In this document: positions 30,793 through 39,272 of the stretch, one piece after another
How the letters are laid out: every line of letters starts with the position of its first letter
Numbering within the stretch: the stretch's first letter is position 1
Assembly (NCBI GenBank): GCA_913063375.1
Contig: CAJXXR010000023.1
Span: 1-43,896 of the forward strand
Reading direction: 5' to 3'
DNA length: 43,896 nucleotides
Source of the DNA: an uncultured Flavobacteriales bacterium
GTDB lineage: Bacteria; Bacteroidota; Bacteroidia; Flavobacteriales; CAJXXR01
The notes under the pieces: generated by a model
The model's input: only the letters and a program-made list of their open reading frames with translations
What the model was told of the DNA's origin: nothing
Databases searched by the model: none
Translations under genes and position numbers: made by a program

Positions 30793-31785
30793 TCAAAAGA
30801 TCAAGGATATCTCTTTGGCTAAATCTTCCAGCTCTTCCAAGTTTAATGACTGTGCACCATCTGAAACAGCAAGTTCTGGCTGTGGATGTGCCTCTATAAT
30901 TGCTCCGTGAGCTCCAGCGGCCAAAGCAGCCTTTGTAATGGCAGGAACATGTCTTCGTATTCCTATCCCATGTGATGGATCTGCAATTACTGGTAAGTGT
31001 GATTTTTCAAGTAATATGGGAATCGCGTTTATATCGAAGGTATTTCTATAAGCCGTTTCAAAACTTCTAATACCTCTTTCACACAATATTATTTCTTCAT
31101 TCCCTCCACTAAAGACATATTCCGCTGATTGAAGCAATTCTTCAATGGTTCCACTTATTCCTCTTTTTATCATAACAGGTTTATCCGTTTTCCCTAGCGC
31201 ATCTAGTAAATCGAAATTTTGAGAGTTTCTGGCTCCAACTTGAAAAATGTCAACATAAGGGTACATTTTTTCAATGTGCTTGGCGTCCATTATCTCAGTA
31301 ATGATTGCAATATTTTTTGGAGCACATATTTCATGCATCATTTTTAATCCATCCAATCCTAGGCCCCTAAATGAATACGGAGAGCTTCTTGGTTTGAATG
31401 CCCCACCACGCATAATTGTAATGTTGGACTTCACTAATTGCTGGGCTACCGATTCAATTTGTGCTTCATTTTCTAGTGAACATGGACCGGCAATCAGGAC
31501 CTTTGAATTTGCTCCAATTTGAGTTCCATTATTGAGACTAACAATGGATGGTTTTATCTTCCATTTGGCTGAAACCAATTTGTAATTATCTGTTAATCTA
31601 TGTACATCTTGGACATATGGTAATTGGGCAATTTTCCGAATATCTGGGAATGATTTGCTTAAAGGAATGATATATTTTGCCTTTTGAGTCTTAAGAAATT
31701 TTGCATTAATATCCATTTCCTTTAACGCTGATGTAATGGCTTCAATTTGTGAAGCAGTGGCTTGTTGTTGAACTTGAATTATCAT
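30793..31785 (-). CDS. aroF: DAHP synthase, type I-beta (3-deoxy-7-phosphoheptulonate synthase)
   Basis: A 330-aa enzyme condensing phosphoenolpyruvate and erythrose 4-phosphate, the first step of the shikimate pathway. The N-terminal 75 residues form a ferredoxin-like regulatory domain ([19 protein letters not shown], opening like Thermotoga AroF), which in that family mediates feedback by aromatic amino acids. Catalytic motifs are LIAGPCSLE, GGAFKPRSSPYSFRGLG, MIKRGISGT, ILCERGIR, DPSHGIG and IEAHPQPELAVSDGAQS. Length and order match the T. maritima type (about 338 aa). It is the last gene of the trp operon, with its start overlapping trpA by 4 bp, so shikimate entry rises with tryptophan demand. 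Confidence 0.95.
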   Translation of the reverse strand: MIIQVQQQATASQIEAITSALKEMDINAKFLKTQKAKYIIPLSKSFPDIRKIAQLPYVQDVHRLTDNYKLVSAKWKIKPSIVSLNNGTQIGANSKVLIAGPCSLENEAQIESVAQQLVKSNITIMRGGAFKPRSSPYSFRGLGLDGLKMMHEICAPKNIAIITEIMDAKHIEKMYPYVDIFQVGARNSQNFDLLDALGKTDKPVMIKRGISGTIEELLQSAEYVFSGGNEEIILCERGIRSFETAYRNTFDINAIPILLEKSHLPVIADPSHGIGIRRHVPAITKAALAAGAHGAIIEAHPQPELAVSDGAQSLNLEELEDLAKEISLIF

Positions 31786-32573
31786 AGAGAATGGATTTGT
31801 GCATATTTTATGCTGTTAACAAATTGGTCTACAGATACTTTTGATAGGCCATTATCGTTCAGGTGTCTTATAAATTGGCTTCCAATGATTGTACCATTGG
31901 TATATTGACAAGCCAAAGCATAATCAGAATGATTTCTGATATTGAAACCAAGCAGGACTTTATTTTTTAGTTTAGACGCTTTAATCCTCTCTAAAAATGC
32001 CTGATTATTTCCTTTTTGTTCATTGCCAGTCGTACTATTCGATGAAACAGCATAGATAAATCCGGTGCTAATAGCATCAATAAAACGAATTCTATCATCG
32101 CTACTTTCTGGGCTAATTAAATGAATAAAATGAACCCCATATTTTTCAGAGATTGATTCGTATTTTAAACAAAATAGTTCTGGTGGTAAATCGGGAATGA
32201 TAAGGCCTGCAATTCCAATTTCATTGCATCTTTTACAAAGTTCTTCTATACCATATTGTAGGAAAGGATTTAAATATCCCATTAGAAGTATCGGCTTTGA
32301 ATCCAGGTTTTGCTTAGATAAACTATCTAAAATCATTTTCAGATTTGCACCATTCGATAGCGCTATAGCATTGGCTTCCTGAATGGTGTTCCCATCTGCT
32401 ACTGGATCGCTAAAAGGGATACCTAGTTCTATCATATCTACCTCAGCCTTATATAAATGATCTAGAAGTTTTCTTGTATCTCCTTTTTGAGGATATTCAG
32501 CAGTACAAAATAGACTCAAAATCTGTTCAGATTTATGACTAAAAAGTTGATCGAGTGCGTTTTTAATACTCAT
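31782..32573 (-). CDS. trpA: Tryptophan synthase alpha subunit
   Basis: A 263-aa TIM-barrel enzyme that splits indole-3-glycerol phosphate to indole and glyceraldehyde 3-phosphate, passing indole to TrpB. The key residues are Glu in [22 protein letters not shown] (also the catalytic Asp in PFSDPVADG) and the phosphate loop [13 protein letters not shown], plus [13 protein letters not shown] and [10 protein letters not shown]. Only [13 protein letters not shown] at the N-terminus departs from the usual F(I/V)TAG.P. ATG 32573 overlaps trpB by 11 bp and its end overlaps aroF by 4 bp. Confidence 0.97.
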   Translation of the reverse strand: MSIKNALDQLFSHKSEQILSLFCTAEYPQKGDTRKLLDHLYKAEVDMIELGIPFSDPVADGNTIQEANAIALSNGANLKMILDSLSKQNLDSKPILLMGYLNPFLQYGIEELCKRCNEIGIAGLIIPDLPPELFCLKYESISEKYGVHFIHLISPESSDDRIRFIDAISTGFIYAVSSNSTTGNEQKGNNQAFLERIKASKLKNKVLLGFNIRNHSDYALACQYTNGTIIGSQFIRHLNDNGLSKVSVDQFVNSIKYAQIHSL

Positions 32574-33735
32574 GTTGGACGTCTTTTTGGTGACTCAGAT
32601 AAGTATCAAGATCCTTATCTCCTCTACCGCTTAGATTAATTATTACGGATTGATTGGGTGCTAGGTTCATTTTTTCCAAATATGCCAGAGCATGTGCTGA
32701 TTCCAATGCAGGAATAATTCCTTCTTTAGACATCAATAGAAAAGCTGCTTGAATAGCTTCTTTATCTGTAACACTGTAATATTTAGCTTTTCCACTTTCA
32801 TATAGCTCCGCATGTTGGGGACCGATACCGGGATAATCTAATCCAGCACTTATAGAATGAGGTTCGGTAATTTGGCCATCTGAATTTTGCATCAAATAGG
32901 TTAAACTACCGTGTAGAACACCGGGTCTTCCAGCAGCTAATGCAGCAGCCGTTTTCCCAGAATACAAGCCGTGACCTGCCGCCTCTACTCCAATTAGATT
33001 GACTTTTGGATTGTCTATATAATGGTAAAATGCACCCATAGCATTACTACCACCACCAATACATGCAACTATAAAATCAGGATCTTCTATTTGTTCCTTT
33101 AATTCTTTACTAATTACAGATTGCAACCTTGCAACTAAATCTGGGTAGGGGTGATTTCCTACAACAGATCCGATTATATAAAAGGTATTTTCTGCATTAT
33201 TTATCCAATCTCTAATTGCTTCATTTGTCGCGTCTTTTAGTGTTTTACTCCCGCTTTTTACTGGGATAACTGTTGCTCCCAACATTTGCATTCTTTTCAC
33301 ATTAGGAGATTGGCGATAGACATCTTTTTCCCCCATATACACAATGCACTCCAATTCCAACAAAGCACAGGCTGTTGCTGTAGCAACCCCATGTTGACCG
33401 GCTCCTGTTTCTGCAATAATTCTGGTTTTCCCCATTTCCTTAGCCATAAGCGCTTGACCCAGGCTATTATTTATTTTATGGGATCCTGTATGGTTAAGAT
33501 CTTCTCTTTTCAAGTAAATCTTAAAACCAAAATGGCTTGATAGGTTTTGAGCAAAATAAAGTGGGCTTGGTCTTCCTACATAGTCCTTAAGTAATTGTTC
33601 GTATTTATTTTTAAAGGAGGCGCTATTTAGTATCGGGATATAGGCTTCCATCAACTCTTGCTGATTCTTGTACAATAATTCGGGAATAAAGGCTCCGCCA
33701 AATTCACCATAGAACCCGTTTTTATCTGCTTTCAT
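32563..33735 (-). CDS. trpB: Tryptophan synthase beta subunit
   Basis: A 390-aa PLP enzyme making L-tryptophan from indole and serine. [14 protein letters not shown] opens it; [17 protein letters not shown] carries the PLP lysine, [19 protein letters not shown] follows, GGGSNAMG binds the PLP phosphate, and [16 protein letters not shown] is the conserved late motif. The catalytic residues (Lys in HK, Glu in ETGAGQHG) are present. It is the TrpB1 type that pairs with TrpA. The ATG at 33735 is 3 bp after trpF. Confidence 0.98.
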   Translation of the reverse strand: MKADKNGFYGEFGGAFIPELLYKNQQELMEAYIPILNSASFKNKYEQLLKDYVGRPSPLYFAQNLSSHFGFKIYLKREDLNHTGSHKINNSLGQALMAKEMGKTRIIAETGAGQHGVATATACALLELECIVYMGEKDVYRQSPNVKRMQMLGATVIPVKSGSKTLKDATNEAIRDWINNAENTFYIIGSVVGNHPYPDLVARLQSVISKELKEQIEDPDFIVACIGGGSNAMGAFYHYIDNPKVNLIGVEAAGHGLYSGKTAAALAAGRPGVLHGSLTYLMQNSDGQITEPHSISAGLDYPGIGPQHAELYESGKAKYYSVTDKEAIQAAFLLMSKEGIIPALESAHALAYLEKMNLAPNQSVIINLSGRGDKDLDTYLSHQKDVQHEY

Positions 33736-33738
33736 ATT

Positions 33739-34350
33739 TTAGGGTTTTAATTTAATTTGTTGACACTTTTCAAGGTCCTTCAGTCCAGGTGAAATTTCAA
33801 GTTTACTGTTGAAATCAAATCCTGCTAATAACGTATGTTGGAAACGTTGAACCTCTGATAGGTTTTCCAGCCCAAGTCCTCCGGATAATATAAAGTGGGT
33901 AGTACCGGTATATTGTTCAATTAGGTTCCAATCAAAACTATAGCCATTCCCTCCAGCTGATTTTCCAGCAGTATCAAATAGGAAATAATCTACCTTACCG
34001 TCATAGGGCGTTGTTTCTTTAAAATCGAATTCTCGGGAAATAGAAAATGCTTTAATAATTTTTAGCCCTGCTGACTTTAATAATTGACAATCCGATGGGG
34101 TTTCTTGCCCATGCAATTGAATGTGGTCTATCCCATAATGATGACAAATGGATAGTACTTCATTTGCTGGTTTATTTACAAAAACAGCTACTCTTTTGTT
34201 TCTATCAATCTGTTGTATTTCAGATTTTAGTAAGGCCTTGGCATTTCTTGGAGAACTATCTACAAAAATAAATCCATAAAGGTTGAAGTTCATTTTTGCA
34301 AGCTGACCTATATTTTTTGGCTGATTAAGCCCGCATATTTTGATGAACAT
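33739..34350 (-). CDS. trpF: Phosphoribosylanthranilate isomerase
   Basis: A 203-aa TIM-barrel enzyme converting phosphoribosylanthranilate to CdRP. KICGLNQPKNI carries the catalytic Cys (residue 6), GFIFVDSSPRNA the substrate loop, VDYFLFDTAGKSAGGNGYSFDW the catalytic Asp and GGxG loop, and HFILSGGLG the last phosphate loop. It is separate from TrpC, as in most Bacteroidota, and overlaps trpC by 26 bp. Confidence 0.95.
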   Translation of the reverse strand: MFIKICGLNQPKNIGQLAKMNFNLYGFIFVDSSPRNAKALLKSEIQQIDRNKRVAVFVNKPANEVLSICHHYGIDHIQLHGQETPSDCQLLKSAGLKIIKAFSISREFDFKETTPYDGKVDYFLFDTAGKSAGGNGYSFDWNLIEQYTGTTHFILSGGLGLENLSEVQRFQHTLLAGFDFNSKLEISPGLKDLEKCQQIKLKP

Positions 34351-35140
34351 TGTTTGTAGATTTTAGTTTTTCGACAAGTTGTTTACAGGCGAATCCAGGT
34401 TCATTTTGTTTCATGAATGATGTTCCAATTAAAAAACCATTGTATCCATACTTTCTCAGTAATTGGATATCATTCGCATTATTTATCCCAGACTCAGAGA
34501 TGGTACATAGTTCCTTCGGTAAAAGTGGAGCAAGCTGAATACTTTGTCGGATATCCGTAGTCATAGTATTCAGATTTCTATTGTTTACACCTACTATGGA
34601 TATGTATTCATTTAAATGAATTAATTCCTCCTCAGTATGAATTTCCAATAGTACTTCTAACCCTAAGGATCGAGCGAACTGGGCCAATGCTTTTGTTTTC
34701 TTTGGAGAGAGTATTGCTGCAATGAGCAATACAGCATCGGCCCCGATGCTCTTAGCTTCAATAATTTGATATTCATCTAGTACAAAATCCTTTCTAAGGA
34801 TAGGACAGTAATTGAATTCTCGTGCTGTAGATAGATCTTCATTGGAACCTCCAAAATTTATTTTGTCCGTTAAAATGGATAATGCCGAGGCTCCTGCCTG
34901 CATATAAGAAATGCTCAATGTTTCAATATCAGCATACTGTTTTAACCAACCTTCGGATGGAGACCTCCTCTTTATTTCTGCAATAATTCCATTTTTATCC
35001 TCTCTTTGCACATACGTTTTAAGGGAAACAGGACTTGTTTCAAAAAATTTACTTCTTTCTAATAAAGCAGTAGGGTAGAGCAATTTCTTTTCTATTAGCT
35101 CACTTTGCTTTTGCTGACATATTTTATCTAGGATATTCAT
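34325..35140 (-). CDS. trpC: Indole-3-glycerol phosphate synthase
   Basis: A 271-aa TIM-barrel enzyme closing the indole ring. NGIIAEIKRRSPSEGWL holds the two catalytic lysine positions at its start, SILTDKINFGGS follows, then PILRKDFVLDEYQI (Lys), VGVNNRNLNTM and ISESGINNANDI. It lies between trpD, with which it overlaps by 4 bp, and trpF, overlapping it by 26 bp, so translation is coupled along the operon. Confidence 0.97.
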   Translation of the reverse strand: MNILDKICQQKQSELIEKKLLYPTALLERSKFFETSPVSLKTYVQREDKNGIIAEIKRRSPSEGWLKQYADIETLSISYMQAGASALSILTDKINFGGSNEDLSTAREFNYCPILRKDFVLDEYQIIEAKSIGADAVLLIAAILSPKKTKALAQFARSLGLEVLLEIHTEEELIHLNEYISIVGVNNRNLNTMTTDIRQSIQLAPLLPKELCTISESGINNANDIQLLRKYGYNGFLIGTSFMKQNEPGFACKQLVEKLKSTNNVHQNMRA

Positions 35141-36126
35141 TGGTTAATCGTTTTTGTAAGTTGTGTATATGGCTTACCACTTAAAATACATTCAAGGGCA
35201 TTTTCATGGTAGCTTTGAATTGTTTTACTAGGGTCATAACAATGCATGGCAACTGCAGCATTAATAGCAATTACACTATTTTGCATTGTGGTCCCTTTTC
35301 CTTTTAGAACTTTGATGAACATAGCTGCAGAGTCCTTGATGGATGTACCTCCTCTTATGTCCTGATGTTGAACAATGGATAGGTCTAAATCATTTGGATG
35401 AAAAACAAATTCTCCACCTGAGCTGAGTAGTTTGAATTTACCTGTAAGCGATATTTCATCATAACCATCCATACTATGTACTATACAATGTTTTTCATGC
35501 GTATCCTGAAGTAGATAATGGTATTGTCTCATGGTGTCTAGGTTAAAGACTCCACTGGATTGTATTTTTGGCTGACATGGATTTACCAGTGGACCAAGTA
35601 TGTTAAAGAGGGTTTTTATGCCTAATGCCTTTCTTATTGTTGCCACATTTTTTAGTGATGGATGGAACAGTGGAGCGTGGATAAAGCATATTTGGTTTGC
35701 ATCCATTTCAGCATTAAGCGCTTCGGAATCCTTCTTGAATTTATACCCTAAATACTCCAAAACATTGGACGAGCCACAAACAGAACTCGAACCATAATTT
35801 CCATGTTTTGCTATGGGTATTCCACAAGATGAAGCTACAAATGAAGCTAAGGTTGAGATATTCAAGGTATCCTTGCCATCCCCACCAGTCCCACACATAT
35901 CCATAGGGTTATAGGATGAGAGGTCAATAATTTCTGTTCGTTCATAAAGCCCTTGTCTGAATCCTTTTATTTCATCTAAATTCGGAGACATTAAATGATA
36001 GGCCATCAAAATAGCAGCGATTAGATTTGGGTCAGTTTTTCCATTTGTCATTTGCAATATCAAAGATTTTGCCTCGCTTTGGTCTAGGTGTTTACCTTGT
36101 GCCAATATTTTTAGATAGTTTTTCAT
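35137..36126 (-). CDS. trpD: Anthranilate phosphoribosyltransferase
   Basis: A 329-aa transferase joining anthranilate to PRPP. DMCGTGGDGKDTLNISTLASF is the PRPP loop, IPIAKHGNYGSSSVCGSSNVLE carries the anthranilate-binding region (where other phyla have KHGNRSVSS; the Y appears usual in Bacteroidota), and RKALGIKTLFNILGPLVNP is the conserved family segment. It begins 1 bp after trpG and overlaps trpC by 4 bp. Confidence 0.97.
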   Translation of the reverse strand: MKNYLKILAQGKHLDQSEAKSLILQMTNGKTDPNLIAAILMAYHLMSPNLDEIKGFRQGLYERTEIIDLSSYNPMDMCGTGGDGKDTLNISTLASFVASSCGIPIAKHGNYGSSSVCGSSNVLEYLGYKFKKDSEALNAEMDANQICFIHAPLFHPSLKNVATIRKALGIKTLFNILGPLVNPCQPKIQSSGVFNLDTMRQYHYLLQDTHEKHCIVHSMDGYDEISLTGKFKLLSSGGEFVFHPNDLDLSIVQHQDIRGGTSIKDSAAMFIKVLKGKGTTMQNSVIAINAAVAMHCYDPSKTIQSYHENALECILSGKPYTQLTKTINQ

Positions 36127-36127
36127 A

Positions 36128-36736
36128 TCAAGGATTTGTTAAGAATTCTTTAATGTTGAAGATGGGCTCCTTACGAATAGAAGGTAAATTCAACCAGTTT
36201 TTTATCAATTGATCTCCTTCTGGAGTGAGAATACTTTCAGGGTGAAATTGAAAGCCATAAACATCGTATTTTACATGTTTTAGAGCCATGTTAACTTGGG
36301 TATGATCCTCGGCAATGGCAATCAATTCATCTGACAAATTCTTTACAAACCAACTGTGATACCTGGCAACTGTCTTTCGATTAAAATCCTTGAAAATGCT
36401 CTCCTTTTGATTTATGTTTATCTCACATTCTACGCCATGGTAAACCTTTTCTAATTGAGCAATTTCACCACCAAAAACTTCAGCTATCGCTTGATGGCCA
36501 AGACATATTCCCAGGATTTTACTATTAGGTGAGCAGTGACGAATAATATCCTTTAGATTACCAGCCTCATCGGGAATGCCAGGACCTGGAGAAAGCAGTA
36601 TGTGAGAATATTCCATGGCCTCGAAGGCCGTTATCTTATCGTTTCTGACTACCTTGATATCTGCTCCAAAATGTTCCAATTGAGCAACTAAATTGAAAGT
36701 GAATGAATCGTAATTATCTATAACTAGTACTTTCAT
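36128..36736 (-). CDS. trpG: Anthranilate synthase component II (glutamine amidotransferase)
   Basis: A 202-aa class I glutamine amidotransferase that supplies ammonia to TrpE. VIDNYDSFTFNLVAQLE opens it; LLSPGPGIPDEAG is the oxyanion-side loop; ILGICLGHQAIAEVFGG contains the catalytic Cys, and YGFQFHPESIL the His/Glu pair. It is separate from trpD. Its start overlaps trpE by 4 bp. Because no separate pabA is visible in the window, it could also serve 4-amino-4-deoxychorismate synthase, but that is inference. Confidence 0.96.
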   Translation of the reverse strand: MKVLVIDNYDSFTFNLVAQLEHFGADIKVVRNDKITAFEAMEYSHILLSPGPGIPDEAGNLKDIIRHCSPNSKILGICLGHQAIAEVFGGEIAQLEKVYHGVECEININQKESIFKDFNRKTVARYHSWFVKNLSDELIAIAEDHTQVNMALKHVKYDVYGFQFHPESILTPEGDQLIKNWLNLPSIRKEPIFNIKEFLTNP

Positions 36737-38142
36737 GTTGTTTCTGCCTTTTCTATGGCTGAATTCATTGCAGCCAATTTGTTATTTACTTCTTCCAGTT
36801 CATTCGTTGGTTGACTCATGGAAACTACACCTGCTCCAGCTTGAATAGTTATTTGATTCCCTTTACAAAGCGCTGTCCTTATCATAATGGCATGGTTACT
36901 TTCTCCTTGGAATGTGTAGAATCCAATACATCCTCCGTAAAAACTTCTTGGTTCTTTTTCAAGCTGATGAATTAAGTCAATTGCTCGGTATTTTGGAGCG
37001 CCAGAAAGGGTCCCAGCAGGAAATGTTTTAAGGTTAACATCCACTACATTTTTGGTGAGTTGTGCTCCTTTAACCTTGCTAACCATATGAATTACATGAG
37101 AAAAATATTGAGCTTCAAATAGAGAAGAAATCTGTACTTTTTTGCTCACCCTGTTCAAATCATTTCTGGCTAAATCGACTAGCATCATATGTTCAGATTT
37201 TTCCTTAGGGTCTAATTTTAGTTGAGACTCTAAGTTTTTGTCTTCTGCTTTTTCTCCTCTTTTACACGTTCCTGCAATTGGATAGATGATCGCTTCATTA
37301 TCTACTACTTTTATCTGTGCTTCAGGTGAAGAGCCTAACAATTTGAAATTTCCAAAATCAAAGTAAAAGAGGTAAGGTGAGGGGTTTATCCGTCTCAAGG
37401 ATCTGTAAATATTGAAGTCATCTCCCTGATAATTTCTTTTGAATGACCTTGAAAGAACAATTTGAAATACATCCCCTCTATGACAATGATCAATTCCTTT
37501 TTTTACCAGTTTTTCAAATGTTTCATTGGAATGGGAACTTGTAATTTCCATCCCTGCTTTAAATGGGTAGATGTTTTTCTCTGGACCGTGTATATAGGCT
37601 ATAATATCCTTTAATTCTGGACTAGAATCTGGCGCATTATCCTCATAGAAATGTTTATGAAGATGCAATTCATTGGTGAAATGATTAAACACTAATACAT
37701 AGCGAAAAACTTGGTAAAATACATCAGGGATGTTTTTGTTACTTGGTTTTATCTGCTTGAGCTCTAGTGTGTCAGCATATCTGAATGCTTCGAAATTCAT
37801 ATATCCAAATGCGGCATTACTTAGTAGTTCTGATGAGCCTTTTGTTTTTTCAAAGTATTTTAAAAACAAGCTCAGTCTAGTAGACATGTCACTGTTTTTG
37901 ATCTCTGTTTTTTCAATTGGGAGACCTGGATATTGAATTTCTAATTGGCTTTTTTCAACCTTAAAATGTGCAACAGGATCACAACAGATATAGCTGTAAT
38001 GGCCTTCCTTACTTTGGTATTCACTGCTTTCCAGAATGATGCTGTTTGCAAATTGATCTCGTAATTTTAGATAAATTGAAACAGGTGTTAAGGTGTCTGC
38101 AGCCAATAGACAGTATTGACTAGGTGTGTTTTTATTAAACAT
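36733..38142 (-). CDS. trpE: Anthranilate synthase component I
   Basis: A 469-aa enzyme converting chorismate to anthranilate with TrpG. The N-terminal lobe has SIILESSEYQSKEGHYSYICCDP, equivalent to the LLES element that binds feedback tryptophan in other TrpE proteins, so allosteric inhibition is probably kept. The C-terminal catalytic core has RGDVFQIVLSRSF, GSSPEAQIKV, PIAGTCKRG, DPKEKSEHMMLVDLARNDL, PAGTLSGAPKYRAIDLI and IQAGAGVV. The ATG at 38142 follows the attenuator terminator by about a dozen bases, so its expression is controlled directly by the leader. Confidence 0.97.
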   Translation of the reverse strand: MFNKNTPSQYCLLAADTLTPVSIYLKLRDQFANSIILESSEYQSKEGHYSYICCDPVAHFKVEKSQLEIQYPGLPIEKTEIKNSDMSTRLSLFLKYFEKTKGSSELLSNAAFGYMNFEAFRYADTLELKQIKPSNKNIPDVFYQVFRYVLVFNHFTNELHLHKHFYEDNAPDSSPELKDIIAYIHGPEKNIYPFKAGMEITSSHSNETFEKLVKKGIDHCHRGDVFQIVLSRSFKRNYQGDDFNIYRSLRRINPSPYLFYFDFGNFKLLGSSPEAQIKVVDNEAIIYPIAGTCKRGEKAEDKNLESQLKLDPKEKSEHMMLVDLARNDLNRVSKKVQISSLFEAQYFSHVIHMVSKVKGAQLTKNVVDVNLKTFPAGTLSGAPKYRAIDLIHQLEKEPRSFYGGCIGFYTFQGESNHAIMIRTALCKGNQITIQAGAGVVSMSQPTNELEEVNNKLAAMNSAIEKAETT

Positions 38143-38153
38143 GAGTTTTTTGG

Positions 38154-38188
38154 AAAAAAAAAAGCCTACCGCTGGTGCGGTAGGCTTT
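38154..38188 (-). terminator. Attenuator terminator in front of trpE
   Basis: On the minus strand AAAGCCTACCGC (38188-38177), loop ACCA and GCGGTAGGCTTT (38172-38161) form a perfect 12-bp stem running into ten U (38163-38154). It sits between the leader peptide and trpE, inside the operon's own transcript, so it must be an attenuator rather than an end-of-gene terminator. Confidence 0.93.
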
Positions 38189-38241
38189 AGAATTAAACAA
38201 TCAAGTATTTATAAGATCTTGGGTTTATATAATAGGCCGTG

Positions 38242-38304
38242 TTACCACCAACTTTTCGTTGTGTAGCACCACCACCAATTATTATTTACCACATTGTTTA
38301 TCAT
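38242..38304 (-). CDS. trpL: trp operon leader peptide with five Trp codons
   Basis: A 20-codon ORF from ATG 38304-38302 to TAA 38244-38242, too short for gene callers. It opens MINNVVNNN and then has three tandem Trp codons (38277-38269), CYTTKS, and two more Trp codons (38250-38245) directly before the stop. Five Trp in 20 residues, in clusters, is the hallmark of an amino-acid attenuator peptide. The ORF starts about 14 nt after the predicted transcription start and ends 54 nt before the terminator stem. A ribosome stalled on uncharged tRNA-Trp at WWW or WW would change folding of the downstream RNA. Confidence 0.93.
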   Translation of the reverse strand: MINNVVNNNWWWCYTTKSWW

Positions 38305-38323
38305 CTTGTGTCTTTGTAGGTTA

Positions 38324-38355
38324 CAAATGTAGAATTTATTTATTGACAAAAGCAA
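38324..38355 (-). promoter_or_regulatory. Promoter of the trp operon
   Basis: On the minus strand TTG (38355-38353), a 21-bp spacer and TACATTTG (38331-38324) match the Bacteroidota consensus. Transcription would start near 38318, giving a leader RNA of about 175 nt before trpE that contains trpL and the attenuator. Beyond it, to the rhomboid gene end at 38486, the DNA is AT-rich with a poorly paired hairpin (38380-38408) and no gene. Confidence 0.72.
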
Positions 38356-38485
38356 TTATTTGTTTCAAAAAATTATAAAACCACATTTTCACATAGGTGT
38401 GTTTTGTGCTTAATCCTTTTGTATATAGTAGTTTGTATGGTTGTGTTTTTTTTAATTATTTATTAACTTTTGTTATGATAGTTGA

Positions 38486-39190
38486 TCATTTTTTAATAAA
38501 ATATGTAATTTCATCTTGTTCTCGAGGGATGATTTCTTCGTAGTTTACATCAATTCCATGCAAAGATTCTAAAATTTCAGCTTCCTTATCCCAGGAATAT
38601 TTGGTCTGAATTTTGGTTATTACTGATGGTAATTGGTAGGCTAAAAAGATCCCAGTTATTGCTCCAAAAAGATGATTTTCCCATGATATTCTTAGACTAT
38701 CTGGCATGGGGAAAATTCCCCAAATAAGACCTCCATAAAACATACATACAATAAGGGTTAGTGCAGATGTTTTCTTGTCTTTAGTGAAAATCCCATTAAA
38801 TACTAGATAGGCCGCCAAAGCATAAAGCCAACCACTTGCTCCAATATGATAATTGGTTCTACTACCGATCCAGCCCATCATTCCAGTAATGAACCAAGAT
38901 AAAAGCATTATTTTAATACCATTTTTTGGGAAGAAAAAGAATACCATGAAGGAAAGACTAAAAAACCCAGTAACATTGTTAAATAGGTGGTTATAGTCAC
39001 CATGTAGAAAGGGCGAGAAGATGATACCTCGTAAATTTTCAAATCTTCTTGGGTAAAGTCCGTATTGATACCATGAGGTATTAAAGTGTTCTTCCAAAAG
39101 TTTTATACCGATCATTATAGCACATAATAAAAAGGGTATAATGGCAGCCTTAAGTATTTTATATAGAAAGCTTTTTTGTGCTTTAGGCAT
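38486..39190 (-). CDS. Rhomboid family intramembrane serine protease
   Basis: A 234-aa membrane protein with about six helices. The catalytic serine is in GASGWLYALAAYLVFN (family GxSG), and the catalytic His in SWENHLFGAITGIFLAY. The family's HGDYNHLFNNVTGFF (H...H..N) motif after the first helix is also present, so the protease should be active. Rhomboids cut membrane helices within the bilayer. The C-terminal 50 residues are a charged cytoplasmic tail. It is transcribed toward the trp operon, and is divergent from the lipoprotein gene. Confidence 0.93.
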   Translation of the reverse strand: MPKAQKSFLYKILKAAIIPFLLCAIMIGIKLLEEHFNTSWYQYGLYPRRFENLRGIIFSPFLHGDYNHLFNNVTGFFSLSFMVFFFFPKNGIKIMLLSWFITGMMGWIGSRTNYHIGASGWLYALAAYLVFNGIFTKDKKTSALTLIVCMFYGGLIWGIFPMPDSLRISWENHLFGAITGIFLAYQLPSVITKIQTKYSWDKEAEILESLHGIDVNYEEIIPREQDEITYFIKK

Positions 39191-39218
39191 ATTGTCTTTT
39201 TTGGATAGTGAAATTTAT

Positions 39219-39226
39219 TATATTTG
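39219..39226 (+). promoter_or_regulatory. -7 element of the small lipoprotein gene
   Basis: TATATTTG matches TAnnTTTG. Candidate -33 TTG triplets lie 15 bp (39201-39203) or 24 bp (39192-39194) upstream, both off the usual spacing. The transcript would start near 39231-39233, right at the hairpin that follows. Confidence 0.45.
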
Positions 39227-39232
39227 TTACAG

Positions 39233-39253
39233 ATAACTGTCAAAGACAGTTAT
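39233..39253 (+). repeat. Perfect 9-bp hairpin at the predicted mRNA 5' end
   Basis: ATAACTGTC (39233-39241), AAA, GACAGTTAT (39245-39253). It begins within a base or two of the predicted transcription start, and its 3' arm includes the AT of an in-frame ATG at 39252. It may be an operator, an mRNA-stabilising 5' hairpin, or a block on that ATG. Confidence 0.55.
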
Positions 39254-39272
39254 GTTAAACTCAAATAAAGCT

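Noticed and set aside
38154..38318. T-box or tryptophan riboswitch in front of trpE
   Set aside because: There is no T-box sequence or specifier-loop structure, while a Trp-rich ORF plus terminator explains the region directly.
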